From: an uncultured Flavobacteriales bacterium
GTDB taxonomy: Bacteria > Bacteroidota > Bacteroidia > Flavobacteriales > Crocinitomicaceae
Length of the DNA stretch: 24,693 nucleotides
Direction of reading: 5' to 3'
Assembly (NCBI GenBank): GCA_946479985.1
Contig: CAMLIF010000057.1
Coordinates: 1 to 24,693, forward strand
Under the pieces are notes generated by a model. That model was given only the letters and a program-made list of their open reading frames with translations. It had not been told where the DNA came from and ran no database searches. Shown piece by piece: positions 1 through 7,940 of the stretch (within the stretch, counting starts at the first letter, position 1; every line of letters begins with the position of its first letter). The translations under genes and the position numbers were made by a program.

Positions 1-1545
1 ACAGACCAGATTGATCTGATCGAAAATATTCCACCGGTTCTATCTGGTTCACCATATGCAGCAAACAGCAACTGTGATTCAGCAACAGGGTCTCTCGTTG
101 GTTTGACAGTTAGCGGCACACCTGTCTTCACTTATTTGTGGACAGATGCCAGCGCGAATAATGTTGGCGTAGGATCAGATTTGACCAATGTTTCAGCAGG
201 TAACTATTCCGTAGAAGTAACAGACGGAAACGGTTGTATCAGTGCTTTCGGTCCGTTTGCAGTGACTAATTTCACCGCTCCGAATGCACCAACGGCAAGC
301 TTTGATAATCCTTCACCATGTATCAATAACGCAATAACCGGAACTACTCCTGTGGTTGCTAACGCTGGTTATAGCTGGACCGGTCCGAACGGATTTACAG
401 CAAACACCAATTCTTTTACCATTAATCCTGTTTTGCTTGTCAATACAGGAAGTTACTGTGTTTCGATATCCGTAAACGGCTGCCAAAGTGCCCCAACATG
501 CATTGATCTGTCAGTTAATTCGATTCCAATCATTTCAGTTGCGGCAAATAACCAGGATTCTACTGCGTGTATAAATCAAATCGTTACTCTTAATGCTGCC
601 GGAGGAAACAGCTATCAATGGACGGGGCCAAACGGATTCTCAGCTGCAGGCTCATCTGTTTCGATTAACGGACAATCGGTTAATCAGAGTGGATATTACT
701 ATGTAACCGGTATGAGCGGCCAAAATTGCTCTGCGAATGATTCTATTTTGGTGACGATCAATCCGCTTCCGGCCATTAGTTTATCTTCCAATTCCTCTCA
801 AAACGACTTATTCTGTTCCGGATCGAACGTTCTGTTAGTTGCAAACGCTTCGGGAAATATAGAATGGATCGGGCCAAACGGATTCAACAATTTCAACGAT
901 TCGATTGTTTTCAATCCTGCAGTTATTGATCAATCAGGAACTTACATTGTATCAGTTAGTGATACCAATAATTGTGTTGCAACGGATTCATTAACCATTC
1001 AAATTCAAGATGCCGATTTCGGTGGGATTAACGGAAACGAAGAGCTTTGTATCGGTGAAACACTGCAATTAACAGCTTCAGGAGGAAATTCCTACACCTG
1101 GTCGGGACCAAATATGTTTGTTAGCTCTGCCTCAAACGTAACTATTCCTGGCATGACACAAAATTCAGCCGGAATATATGTTGTTGAAATTACCGACAGC
1201 ATGGGCTGTCAATCAACAGATTCAATCAATGTTGCCATTGTGGTTACGCCAGAATGTTTATTCATTCCGGGATTAGTAACTCCCGATTTCGATGGTCATA
1301 ACGATACGTGGGAAATAAACGGATTAGATCAGTTCCCGGAAGCGCAGGTTGATATTTTCAATCGTTGGGGAAACCTGGTTTACAGTGTTTCTCCTTATTC
1401 TACGCCTTGGGCCGGTGAAATCAATGAAGGTTTGTCTATTGACGGATCAGATGGAAAAGTACCGCTGGGAACTTATTTCTATCTCATCCGATTGAATGAT
1501 GAAATGAATACTGAGTACAAAGGTTATGTTGAACTTCAATACTAA
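1..1545 (+). CDS. T9SS type B secreted adhesin-like protein, 5' end outside window
   Basis: The reading frame is open from base 1, so the gene begins before the window and only the C-terminal 514 residues are seen. The protein carries at least four Ig/PKD-like modules of about 80-90 residues. Each has the signature WTGPNGF or a variant (WIGPNGF, WSGPNMF), followed by a Ser/Thr/Asn-rich strand and paired cysteines. The last ~100 residues, from CLFIPGLVTPDFDGHND through FNRWGNLVY to GTYFYLIRLND, are the gliding-motility-associated (CHU_C, type B) sorting domain. Family knowledge: such proteins cross the outer membrane through the T9SS and stay on the surface or are released, often as adhesins. 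The next two genes encode a PorP/SprF protein and an OmpA protein, the usual partners of type B cargo. The ligand cannot be told from the sequence. Confidence 0.9.
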   Translation, partial: TDQIDLIENIPPVLSGSPYAANSNCDSATGSLVGLTVSGTPVFTYLWTDASANNVGVGSDLTNVSAGNYSVEVTDGNGCISAFGPFAVTNFTAPNAPTASFDNPSPCINNAITGTTPVVANAGYSWTGPNGFTANTNSFTINPVLLVNTGSYCVSISVNGCQSAPTCIDLSVNSIPIISVAANNQDSTACINQIVTLNAAGGNSYQWTGPNGFSAAGSSVSINGQSVNQSGYYYVTGMSGQNCSANDSILVTINPLPAISLSSNSSQNDLFCSGSNVLLVANASGNIEWIGPNGFNNFNDSIVFNPAVIDQSGTYIVSVSDTNNCVATDSLTIQIQDADFGGINGNEELCIGETLQLTASGGNSYTWSGPNMFVSSASNVTIPGMTQNSAGIYVVEITDSMGCQSTDSINVAIVVTPECLFIPGLVTPDFDGHNDTWEINGLDQFPEAQVDIFNRWGNLVYSVSPYSTPWAGEINEGLSIDGSDGKVPLGTYFYLIRLNDEMNTEYKGYVELQY

Positions 1546-1552
1546 ACGGAGC

Positions 1553-2467
1553 ATGAAAAATTTAGCAATTCTTTTACTCGCTTTGATCAGTGTATTCGGA
1601 GTTCAGGCACAGCAGGATGAACAAATGTCGTTGTACATGCAGAATCCGCTGTACTACAATCCGGCTTACGCAGGAAGCAGGCAATCAATAAGTTTTGTTT
1701 CTCTTGCCCGTTTTCAGTGGGTTGGATTCAGCGGTGCGCCTATGTCGCAATGGTTTAGCGTTCACAGTCCCGTTTTAAATAACAACTTAGGAATTGGCGG
1801 ACATTTCGTAAACGATAACATCGGAAGCAGTAACAGAACAACTGCGTATGCTGATCTAAGTGCCGGAATTCAGCTGAATAAAAAAGGAGCCCGGCTTGCG
1901 GCAGGATTATCGGCCGGTGTCGATTTTCTGAGCTTCGATTTTACAAATCTCCAGGTAACCGATGTGAATGATCCGTACTACGGACAACGTTTTTCAAGTA
2001 CGAAACCGAATATTGGCGCAGGATTGTATTATTACAGCGATCGTCATTATATCGGGATCTCTTCTCCCCGTCTGTTCGAAGCAAAAATCGACGATGCCTC
2101 AACTTTGGTGACTACTCTGAACAAACGGCATTTCTTTTTTGCCGCCGGAACTGTTTTCGACTTAAACAGCGTAATAAAATTCAAACCGTCAACCATGATC
2201 AAATACACACCGGAAGCGCCACTCACAATGGATTTCAATGCAAGTTTCCTCATGTATGACAAAATGTGGCTTGGTGCAATGTATCGTTTCAACGAATCAC
2301 TGGGACTTTCGGCAATTATCAAGATCAAAAACTGCCTGCAGGTTGGTTATGGATATGATTTCCCCATTAACGGTTTGAGAACTTATCAATCAGGCTCACA
2401 CGAAATTTTGTTGACTTACGACTTCAATTTCAAAAAAGCAATCTACAACTCTCCACGATATTTCTGA
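1553..2467 (+). CDS. PorP/SprF family type IX secretion outer-membrane protein
   Basis: This is a 304-residue protein. The ATG at 1553 was chosen because it gives a clean signal peptide (MKNLAILLLALISVFGVQAQ). The longer frame from 1526 runs into the end of the previous gene. Right after the signal peptide comes QMSLYMQNPLYYNPAYAGS, the family hallmark. The rest is alternating beta-strand sequence ending in a typical C-terminal strand (EILLTYDFNF), consistent with an outer-membrane barrel. Known role: PorP/SprF proteins handle secretion or surface attachment of T9SS cargo with type B C-termini, and such a cargo gene lies only 7 bp upstream. The next gene starts one base after this stop, so the three probably form one transcript. 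The exact cargo specificity is inferred from this linkage. Confidence 0.93.
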   Translation: MKNLAILLLALISVFGVQAQQDEQMSLYMQNPLYYNPAYAGSRQSISFVSLARFQWVGFSGAPMSQWFSVHSPVLNNNLGIGGHFVNDNIGSSNRTTAYADLSAGIQLNKKGARLAAGLSAGVDFLSFDFTNLQVTDVNDPYYGQRFSSTKPNIGAGLYYYSDRHYIGISSPRLFEAKIDDASTLVTTLNKRHFFFAAGTVFDLNSVIKFKPSTMIKYTPEAPLTMDFNASFLMYDKMWLGAMYRFNESLGLSAIIKIKNCLQVGYGYDFPINGLRTYQSGSHEILLTYDFNFKKAIYNSPRYF

Positions 2468-2468
2468 C

Positions 2469-4613
2469 ATGCTCAAACATATTCTCCTCCTCTCAATTGT
2501 TTTTCTAATAGCGTTTTCCGGCTTCAGCCAGGCGAAACAGCGCAAGGCAGACGAACATTTTGCTAAACTGGAGTATTTTTCCGCCGCACCCATCTATTCG
2601 GAACTCGCGAAAGGAACTATTTCCGGAAAAGGAAAGCTCAATTGGGAGAACGTGCGCAAAGCTGCAATCTCGAACAAGAATATTTTTCAATATAACAAAG
2701 CCAGGTATTATTACGACAAACTGCATGAAACCAACAGGCTGACGGAAGCCGATTACGTTGAATACATTGATCTGCTCCGCGTAATTGGAAAATATGATGT
2801 GGCCGAACTTTTACTCGACGATGCAGTGAAGGTTTATCCGAACAACAATTTTGTGCAGTTATTGAAAGATAAAAACACCGATTTCGGTCATTTACTGGCT
2901 GATTCGTCCATCTACTTTATTGAGCCGTTATCGATCAATTCCGGTTTAGGAGACTTTTGTCCGGCGTTTTATAACAACGGAGTGCTTTTCATGTCGAAAT
3001 CTAAAAATGCCGGTTTTCTAAATGGAAAATACGGCTGGGACAACAGTTATTTCATCAATATGCTGTTTTCATCTTATGATATTGACAGTTCATTGAACAA
3101 ACCAAAAGTTTTGAAAGACGCATTCTTTTCAAGGGCTCACGACGGACCGGTTTCTTTCAGTCCTGACGGAAAATCGATGGTAATTACCAAAAACACGTTG
3201 GGGAAACACGACGATAAAGAAGTGGTAGTTCTGGCAATCTATTTCTCAAAGCTGATTGATAGCGTTTGGCAGGAAGTAACCCCGTTCCAGTTTAATAATC
3301 AGGCTTACAACGTTGGTCATGCTTGTTTTTCAGCTGACGGAAACCGTATTTATTTTGCCAGCGACCAGCCCGGCGGATTTGGCGGTGCCGATTTGTATTA
3401 CTCTGATAAAAATGGAGATTCATGGAGCGAGCCTGTAAACCTTGGCGAGAACATCAATACTGATCAGGACGAATTGTTTCCGCATGTAACTTCCACTACA
3501 CTCTATTTCTCATCGAAAGGGCATTTCGGAATTGGAGGACTGGATGTTTTCTCTACCAACATTTCCCTGAACGGAGCGGTTTTAAATATGGGAGCCCCAA
3601 TCAATACTTCGTTCGATGATTTCGGGATTATAGCACTTCCTTCGGAAAAAGGCGGATTCTTTTCTTCCAACAGAGGCGATTTTGTTGACCGCATTTACAG
3701 CTGGACGAGAAAAGACCCGCTGATTTTCTTTGATGGCGGAATTTATGCCAATTACACGGAAAAAGAACCGTTTATCAATCATTATCTTGTGATGAAAGAC
3801 ATTACAACGCTGGAAACAGATACTTTGTTTACCGATTCAACCGGCCGGTTTCAAACACAACTTTTCGTCAATCACGATTATATCTTCAAAACCGAAGAAC
3901 AATACTTCGAACTGAAAGCACCGCTGAACATTTCTACTGCCGGAATAATAAAGGATACCACACTTACCGGAGATTTACTTCTGGATCCGTTAACGATCAT
4001 CGTTTCATTGAAAGTCATTGAAAAAGGAACAAATATTCCGATTGCAAATGCGAAAACTACCGTATTCAGCTTCTTAACCGGTAAAGACACCGTAATGATG
4101 ACTAACACAGTAGGTTTGGTTACGCTGCAGGTTGACCGGTTTACCGAATACCAGGCACATGCAGGAAAGCGCGGCTACGTTGACGATCAGACAAAATTCA
4201 AAACCGATGATCAGGGAGATAAAGTCATAGAATTACTTCTTCAGCTGCCGCAAATTAAGAAAGGCGACAAGTTTAAACTGGAAAATATTTTCTACGATTA
4301 CAACAAATCAACTTTAAGACCTGAAAGTGCTGCATCACTCGATAAATTAGCCGAATTCCTGATTGAGAACAAACTGAAAATAGAACTTGCTTCTCACACA
4401 GATGCACGAGGCTCTATAACCGGAAATCAGAAGTTATCGCAAGCCAGAGCTCAAAGCTGTGTAGATTACCTGATTAAAAAAGGCGTTCCGAAAACCAGTA
4501 TTATTGCCAAAGGTTACGGAGAAACACAGCTAATCAATCGTTGTAAGGACGGAGTAACCTGTTCAGAAGAAGAACATCAGGCCAACCGGCGAACGGAAGT
4601 CAGGATTTTATGA
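2469..4613 (+). CDS. PorE-like OmpA family protein with TPR and PD40 propeller
   Basis: This 714-residue lipoprotein or periplasmic protein starts with an N-terminal hydrophobic segment (MLKHILLLSIVFLIAFSGF). TPR-like helices follow to about residue 140, then a PD40/WD40-like propeller with motifs such as DGPVSFSPDGKSM, CFSADGNRIYFASD and GGADLYYS up to about residue 400. Next is a beta-sandwich of carboxypeptidase-regulatory type around 500-590, and then a C-terminal OmpA peptidoglycan-binding domain (about 600-714) with SHTDARG and NRRTEVRI. This TPR-propeller-CRD-OmpA order is that of PorE and related T9SS accessory proteins, which link outer-membrane parts to the cell wall. It sits one base after a PorP/SprF gene, supporting a PorP-PorE-type pair for the upstream type B adhesin. 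It could also be one of the many general OmpA/PD40 paralogues of Bacteroidota. Confidence 0.88.
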   Translation: MLKHILLLSIVFLIAFSGFSQAKQRKADEHFAKLEYFSAAPIYSELAKGTISGKGKLNWENVRKAAISNKNIFQYNKARYYYDKLHETNRLTEADYVEYIDLLRVIGKYDVAELLLDDAVKVYPNNNFVQLLKDKNTDFGHLLADSSIYFIEPLSINSGLGDFCPAFYNNGVLFMSKSKNAGFLNGKYGWDNSYFINMLFSSYDIDSSLNKPKVLKDAFFSRAHDGPVSFSPDGKSMVITKNTLGKHDDKEVVVLAIYFSKLIDSVWQEVTPFQFNNQAYNVGHACFSADGNRIYFASDQPGGFGGADLYYSDKNGDSWSEPVNLGENINTDQDELFPHVTSTTLYFSSKGHFGIGGLDVFSTNISLNGAVLNMGAPINTSFDDFGIIALPSEKGGFFSSNRGDFVDRIYSWTRKDPLIFFDGGIYANYTEKEPFINHYLVMKDITTLETDTLFTDSTGRFQTQLFVNHDYIFKTEEQYFELKAPLNISTAGIIKDTTLTGDLLLDPLTIIVSLKVIEKGTNIPIANAKTTVFSFLTGKDTVMMTNTVGLVTLQVDRFTEYQAHAGKRGYVDDQTKFKTDDQGDKVIELLLQLPQIKKGDKFKLENIFYDYNKSTLRPESAASLDKLAEFLIENKLKIELASHTDARGSITGNQKLSQARAQSCVDYLIKKGVPKTSIIAKGYGETQLINRCKDGVTCSEEEHQANRRTEVRIL

Positions 4614-4637
4614 TTTCAGAGAGCTGCCGGGCTTGCC

Positions 4638-4890
4638 AAAAGTAATCATACGCTTGTGAAAAGTCATGATATGCTCTGACACAACGATCATGCGCCTGCG
4701 AAAAGTGGTTATACGCTTGTGAAAAGTCGTGATGCGCTCTCTCACAACAGTCATGCGCTTACAAAAAATGGTCATGCGCCCTGAAAAGGTAGTTATGCTC
4801 TTGTGGAAAGTGATGATTCCCAACATGAATAACCACCATGCATCGGAAAAAAGTCATGATGCGCTTGTAAAAAGTGGTTATCCGATCCCG
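4638..4890. repeat. Degenerate 21-bp direct-repeat array
   Basis: This array fills most of the 330 bp between the OmpA gene and the convergent T9SS type A gene. The consensus unit is about AAAAGTnnTnATnCGCTTGTG. Nine units lie in exact 21-bp phase from 4638 to 4826 (starts at 4638, 4659, 4680, 4701, 4722, 4743, 4764, 4785 and 4806). A decayed stretch of 22 bp (4827-4848) follows, then two well-preserved units (4849-4869 and 4870-4890) shifted by one base. Because the unit is seven codons, both strands hold short open frames with heptad peptides: ITTFHKR-like on the minus strand from 4826 to 4608, and VMR-type heptads on the plus strand. No promoter or start signal supports a gene. The array may be a structural or evolving satellite-like element. 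Confidence 0.8.
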
Positions 4891-4943
4891 ATACAAAACA
4901 AGTTGGTTTGTGGGAAACCTGCCGCGCTCCTTGAGAATATAGA

Positions 4944-6626
4944 TTAATTAATTACTACTCTTTTTACAACCGTGTTTCCTCTTTCATTGACAAGCTGAAC
5001 AAGATAAATCCCCTGGTCCAGGTGTAAATTGATCTGTTTTTCAGTTGTACTCATTGGAGCCCGAACCAAAGATCCGGCAACAGAGTATACTGTAATCAGT
5101 AATTTTTCATTTCCGGAACGTCTTATACTGAAATCTCCGGAAGAAGGATTTGGAAATAGCATCATATCATTCTCTATCAGCTCATCAGTTCCAACAAAGC
5201 CAAAAATAACCGTCTCGCAATGCTGATCGTTGGAAACATTCAAATCGGCTAATTCGTTTACAAAACTGGAATAAACACAAACTTCCGAATGTATTTCAGG
5301 TCCTGAGAAAGCATTGATATAACTTCCAACGCTGCCTAATTCCAGCTGCATGGAATCGCCCGGTAAGAGATTTAATCCTGTAAAATACCAGCGCTTCATC
5401 TGTTCATTACAAATTCCTGGTCCCAAATCCCTGTTTAAACGAATAGATTGAACCGGAAACAGTCCTTCATTCTTTATGGTCACTTTCACAACGGCATCAA
5501 TCTCATAAACATTCGGACTTGAAACCAACACCGCCGATTGACTTAGCACTTCAAAGGCAGTTAGTGCCACATCTGTTTGTGGAATCGCCGGTGAAACCAA
5601 ATTGATCTTTCTGTAAAGAACTGATCGCAGTCCTGAATACTGAGTTAAATTATAAGTTACCCCCACAGAAACCCTGTTCGGGTAGAAATCACTTGCTAAA
5701 GCTCCGACCAAATTATCTCCGTATAGTTCAGATTGCTGATTTTGAAGCGAAATACTCAACCTTCCAAGTGATACAGCGCTTCCAACATGTTGAAGATAAG
5801 CAATAGTAGAATCGTTCAAAAACCGGAGTTGTACAACATCTCCAAAATCAATCAACGGTTCCGAATCAACTAAATTAAGCGATAGATCATACTGAAAGAT
5901 AGAATCTGAAGTGGTGAGATAAATATGAGTATCGTTTTCAATCATTCTGGCTGCCTGAGTTGTAAACGATTTCAATTGCGTGGTGTTTCCAAGCGCATCA
6001 AATCCGATAAGTAAGTTATTTCGAATTCCTATGGCGCTGTAACCAGTTGCATTGATGAATTGTTGGTACTCCTGGTTTCCGGAGACAGAAATGCTGTCAA
6101 TCAAGGTTCCCGATTCATCGTATTCAAGTATTGACGGTTGATTGAATACACCCCACAATTGCGCTTTCACGTGATTATTAGATAAACATGTCAATCCATT
6201 GAAATAACGATACTCATCGGCCATATATTCCTTAAACAAAGTCATTGATCCCAGGTCGTTTATTTTCCAGATTTGCGATTTAATTCCTGCCAATACATCG
6301 CAAGTCTCCATATTGACAACGGCTACATAAACTCCTCCGTCTCCGGTTGAACATACTCCTGTTGTTTGAGTTGTTTCCCCTGACGCAATGGGCAGCGACC
6401 ACAAAGTGTTATTCATGGAATCGATGTACGAAACCACAACGTTCGAGAAATAACTGTTTTCGTGATATACATTCCGAACTAAAAACGAACCTTTATGGTT
6501 TGCAATTACTCCCCCGGAAGTACTAAAATAACTTTCGTTATACCCCTGTTCTCCTAACAAACCCTGTGCGAAAGAAGTTGAAGAAGATATAATAAACGCG
6601 AGAAAGAATAGGCAGCGATCCAACAT
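4944..6626 (-). CDS. Secreted protein with T9SS type A sorting domain
   Basis: This 560-residue protein has its start set at 6626, where MLDRCLFFLAFIISSSTSFAQ makes a standard signal peptide. The open frame reaches further upstream to 6752, but that would run through the promoter boxes. The last ~71 residues, from LFPNPSSGDFSI to the end, with ITVYSVAGSLV and GIYLVQLVN, are a type A (Por secretion) sorting domain. The protein therefore probably crosses the outer membrane by T9SS and is anchored or released after the domain is cut off. The middle (about 40-380) has recurring hydrophobic-Gly/Asp strands compatible with a beta-propeller or similar repeat. Around 390-480 there is a beta-sandwich-like region (DVALTAFEVLS to NVSNDQHCETV). 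I see no catalytic motif and cannot name a function for the body of the protein. Confidence 0.85.
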   Translation of the reverse strand: MLDRCLFFLAFIISSSTSFAQGLLGEQGYNESYFSTSGGVIANHKGSFLVRNVYHENSYFSNVVVSYIDSMNNTLWSLPIASGETTQTTGVCSTGDGGVYVAVVNMETCDVLAGIKSQIWKINDLGSMTLFKEYMADEYRYFNGLTCLSNNHVKAQLWGVFNQPSILEYDESGTLIDSISVSGNQEYQQFINATGYSAIGIRNNLLIGFDALGNTTQLKSFTTQAARMIENDTHIYLTTSDSIFQYDLSLNLVDSEPLIDFGDVVQLRFLNDSTIAYLQHVGSAVSLGRLSISLQNQQSELYGDNLVGALASDFYPNRVSVGVTYNLTQYSGLRSVLYRKINLVSPAIPQTDVALTAFEVLSQSAVLVSSPNVYEIDAVVKVTIKNEGLFPVQSIRLNRDLGPGICNEQMKRWYFTGLNLLPGDSMQLELGSVGSYINAFSGPEIHSEVCVYSSFVNELADLNVSNDQHCETVIFGFVGTDELIENDMMLFPNPSSGDFSIRRSGNEKLLITVYSVAGSLVRAPMSTTEKQINLHLDQGIYLVQLVNERGNTVVKRVVIN

Positions 6627-6647
6627 AACACAGGTTTTAGTGACAAT

Positions 6648-6678
6648 CAAATATACGAAGTTCGGTTTCAGCAACAAA
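6648..6678 (-). promoter_or_regulatory. Bacteroidota-type promoter for the T9SS type A gene
   Basis: On the minus strand a TTTG (-33; 6675-6678) and TATATTTG (-7; 6648-6655) are separated by exactly 19 bp, matching the Bacteroidota sigma-ABfr consensus TTTG-N19-TAnnTTTG. It lies 22 bp upstream of the chosen ATG at 6626 and supports that start over the longer frame. Confidence 0.7.
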
Positions 6679-6694
6679 CTCATGCGGAAAGCTG

Positions 6695-6702
6695 TAAATT
6701 TG
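6695..6702 (+). promoter_or_regulatory. Putative -7 box for the TsaC-like gene
   Basis: TAAATTTG matches TAnnTTTG and ends 15 bp before the ATG at 6718. No good -33 box is visible at the expected spacing, so this is weaker than the opposing promoter at 6648-6678, with which it lies back to back. Confidence 0.45.
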
Positions 6703-6717
6703 TATAAAAACAATACC

Positions 6718-7335
6718 ATGTTCGTAGAAATCAATCCATATAATATCGACAATCGTTTAATTGACCAGATTGTCCGGGAATTGCGTAAAGGAGAGCTGGT
6801 TATTTTCCCTACCGATACAGTTTACGCGGTTGGCTGTGATGTAAAAAACAAAAAAGGATTGGCCGAACTGGCAAAGTGGAAAGATGTAAAACTGAATCAG
6901 GCAAATTTTTCAATGATTTGCAGCGATTTGAGCCAGGTTTCAGATTATGTAAAACCGCTCGACAAGGCTAGTTACCGCTTATTAAAGCACAATCTGCCCG
7001 GGCCTTTCACCTTCATTTTAGACGCTACGAATGAAGTTTCCAAGCTTTTTGATGCAAGTAAAAAAGAGATTGGGATCAGGATTCCGGACAATGCCATTGC
7101 AATTGCTTTGGTGAAAGCGCTGGGAAATCCGATGGCTTCTACTTCCCTGCATGACAGCGAAGATGAAATAACCGATTATTTCGTAGATCCAACTTCCATT
7201 TACGAGCGTTATGACGAAGAAGTCGCTAATATTATTGATGGCGGTTTGGGGAACCTGGAAGCTTCTACTATTATCGATCTTACGAATGGAGAAGTTGAGA
7301 TCATTCGCCAGGGAATTGGTAAAATCGAAATATAA
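6718..7335 (+). CDS. Sua5/YciO/YrdC family protein (probable threonylcarbamoyladenylate synthase)
   Basis: This 206-residue protein has its start at ATG 6718, just before the conserved region and 15 bp after a -7 box. The frame could extend to 6640 but that part overlaps the divergent promoters. The fold signature RKGELVIFPTDTVYAVGCD (about residues 23-41) and LPGPFTFILDA are typical of the YrdC/Sua5 domain. The domain makes L-threonylcarbamoyl-AMP from threonine, bicarbonate and ATP for t6A37 modification of ANN-decoding tRNAs. The usual K-P-L-S substrate motif reads ANFSMI here; I recall this as common in Bacteroidota homologues. It lacks the extra C-terminal Sua5 domain, so it is TsaC-sized. 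A YciO-type paralogue without proven tRNA activity cannot be excluded. The amidotransferase gene follows after 10 bp. Confidence 0.85.
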   Translation: MFVEINPYNIDNRLIDQIVRELRKGELVIFPTDTVYAVGCDVKNKKGLAELAKWKDVKLNQANFSMICSDLSQVSDYVKPLDKASYRLLKHNLPGPFTFILDATNEVSKLFDASKKEIGIRIPDNAIAIALVKALGNPMASTSLHDSEDEITDYFVDPTSIYERYDEEVANIIDGGLGNLEASTIIDLTNGEVEIIRQGIGKIEI

Positions 7336-7345
7336 TTGAACCAAT

Positions 7346-7921
7346 ATGATCGTAATCATCAATTGCGGGAGTACAAAAACGCCATACATTCAGGATATGG
7401 TGGAAGAATATGAAGATTCTGAAGTAATTGGAATGTTTGATTTTGATTACGAGAAATATCCGCATGCAACCGGATTTATCATTTCCGGGGCACCCATTCT
7501 AATTACCGAAAAAGATCCTGAACCTTATTTAGAACGATTCACCTGGCTGAAAACAACCGAAAAACCCGTTCTCGGAATTTGCTTTGGTCATCAAATGCTC
7601 GGATTGACTTTTGATGCATTAGCCAACCGGCAAAAAGAAGACCGCGATCTGCAAACCGTTGAGATCATCGCGGATTGTCCGCTTTTCGATAGGATGCCGA
7701 ATGAAATTGAATTCATGGAAGACCATTGCGAGAGCGTTTCTATTCCAAAAGGCTTTATTCACGTTGGAGTTTCAGATGCCTGTATCAACGAAGCCATGAT
7801 GCATGAAAGTAAGCCGCTGTATGGCGTTCAGTTTCACCCGGAAGTTTCAGGAAACAACGGTGCCGTGCTGTTTGAAAACTTTGTGAATATCTGTTTGGGG
7901 AAAACTGCACAGGCTTGGTAA
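7346..7921 (+). CDS. Class I glutamine amidotransferase (GMP synthase GATase-like)
   Basis: This 191-residue single-domain protein has the complete class I catalytic triad: nucleophile Cys79 in LGICFGHQ, and His164 and Glu166 in QFHPEVS. Its oxyanion-loop region is FIISGAP (44-50). The arrangement is closest to the amidotransferase half of GMP synthase (GuaA), but no ATP-pyrophosphatase or dimerisation domain is attached or adjacent. It would hydrolyse glutamine and pass ammonia to a partner, or act on gamma-glutamyl compounds. The partner is not visible here. It is probably co-transcribed with the TsaC-like gene 10 bp upstream. Archaea use a free GuaA subunit, but in Bacteroidota such a stand-alone protein is more likely a paralogue with another role. 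Confidence 0.85.
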   Translation: MIVIINCGSTKTPYIQDMVEEYEDSEVIGMFDFDYEKYPHATGFIISGAPILITEKDPEPYLERFTWLKTTEKPVLGICFGHQMLGLTFDALANRQKEDRDLQTVEIIADCPLFDRMPNEIEFMEDHCESVSIPKGFIHVGVSDACINEAMMHESKPLYGVQFHPEVSGNNGAVLFENFVNICLGKTAQAW

Positions 7922-7923
7922 TA

Positions 7924-7940
7924 TTTACGACTTTCGTAAA
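7924..7940 (+). promoter_or_regulatory. Hairpin abutting the start codon of the SpmAB gene
   Basis: TTTACGA-CTT-TCGTAAA forms a perfect 7-bp stem with a 3-nt loop and ends at the base before ATG 7941. It fills almost all the space between the amidotransferase stop and this start. If it folds in the mRNA, it could limit translation initiation. It may also be a simple chance inverted repeat. Confidence 0.35.

Noticed and set aside
4608..4826. 72-codon minus-strand reading frame of ITTFHKR-like heptads as a gene
   Set aside because: It exists only because the 21-bp repeat keeps frame. It overlaps the stop of the OmpA gene, has no promoter or start signal, and the frame is lost at the one-base shift beyond 4826.
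4638..4890. CRISPR array
   Set aside because: The repeats are contiguous with no unique spacers, are too short and too degenerate, and no cas gene is nearby.
6627..6752. N-terminal extension of the T9SS type A protein to 6752
   Set aside because: It would put the signal peptide internally and cover both promoter boxes.
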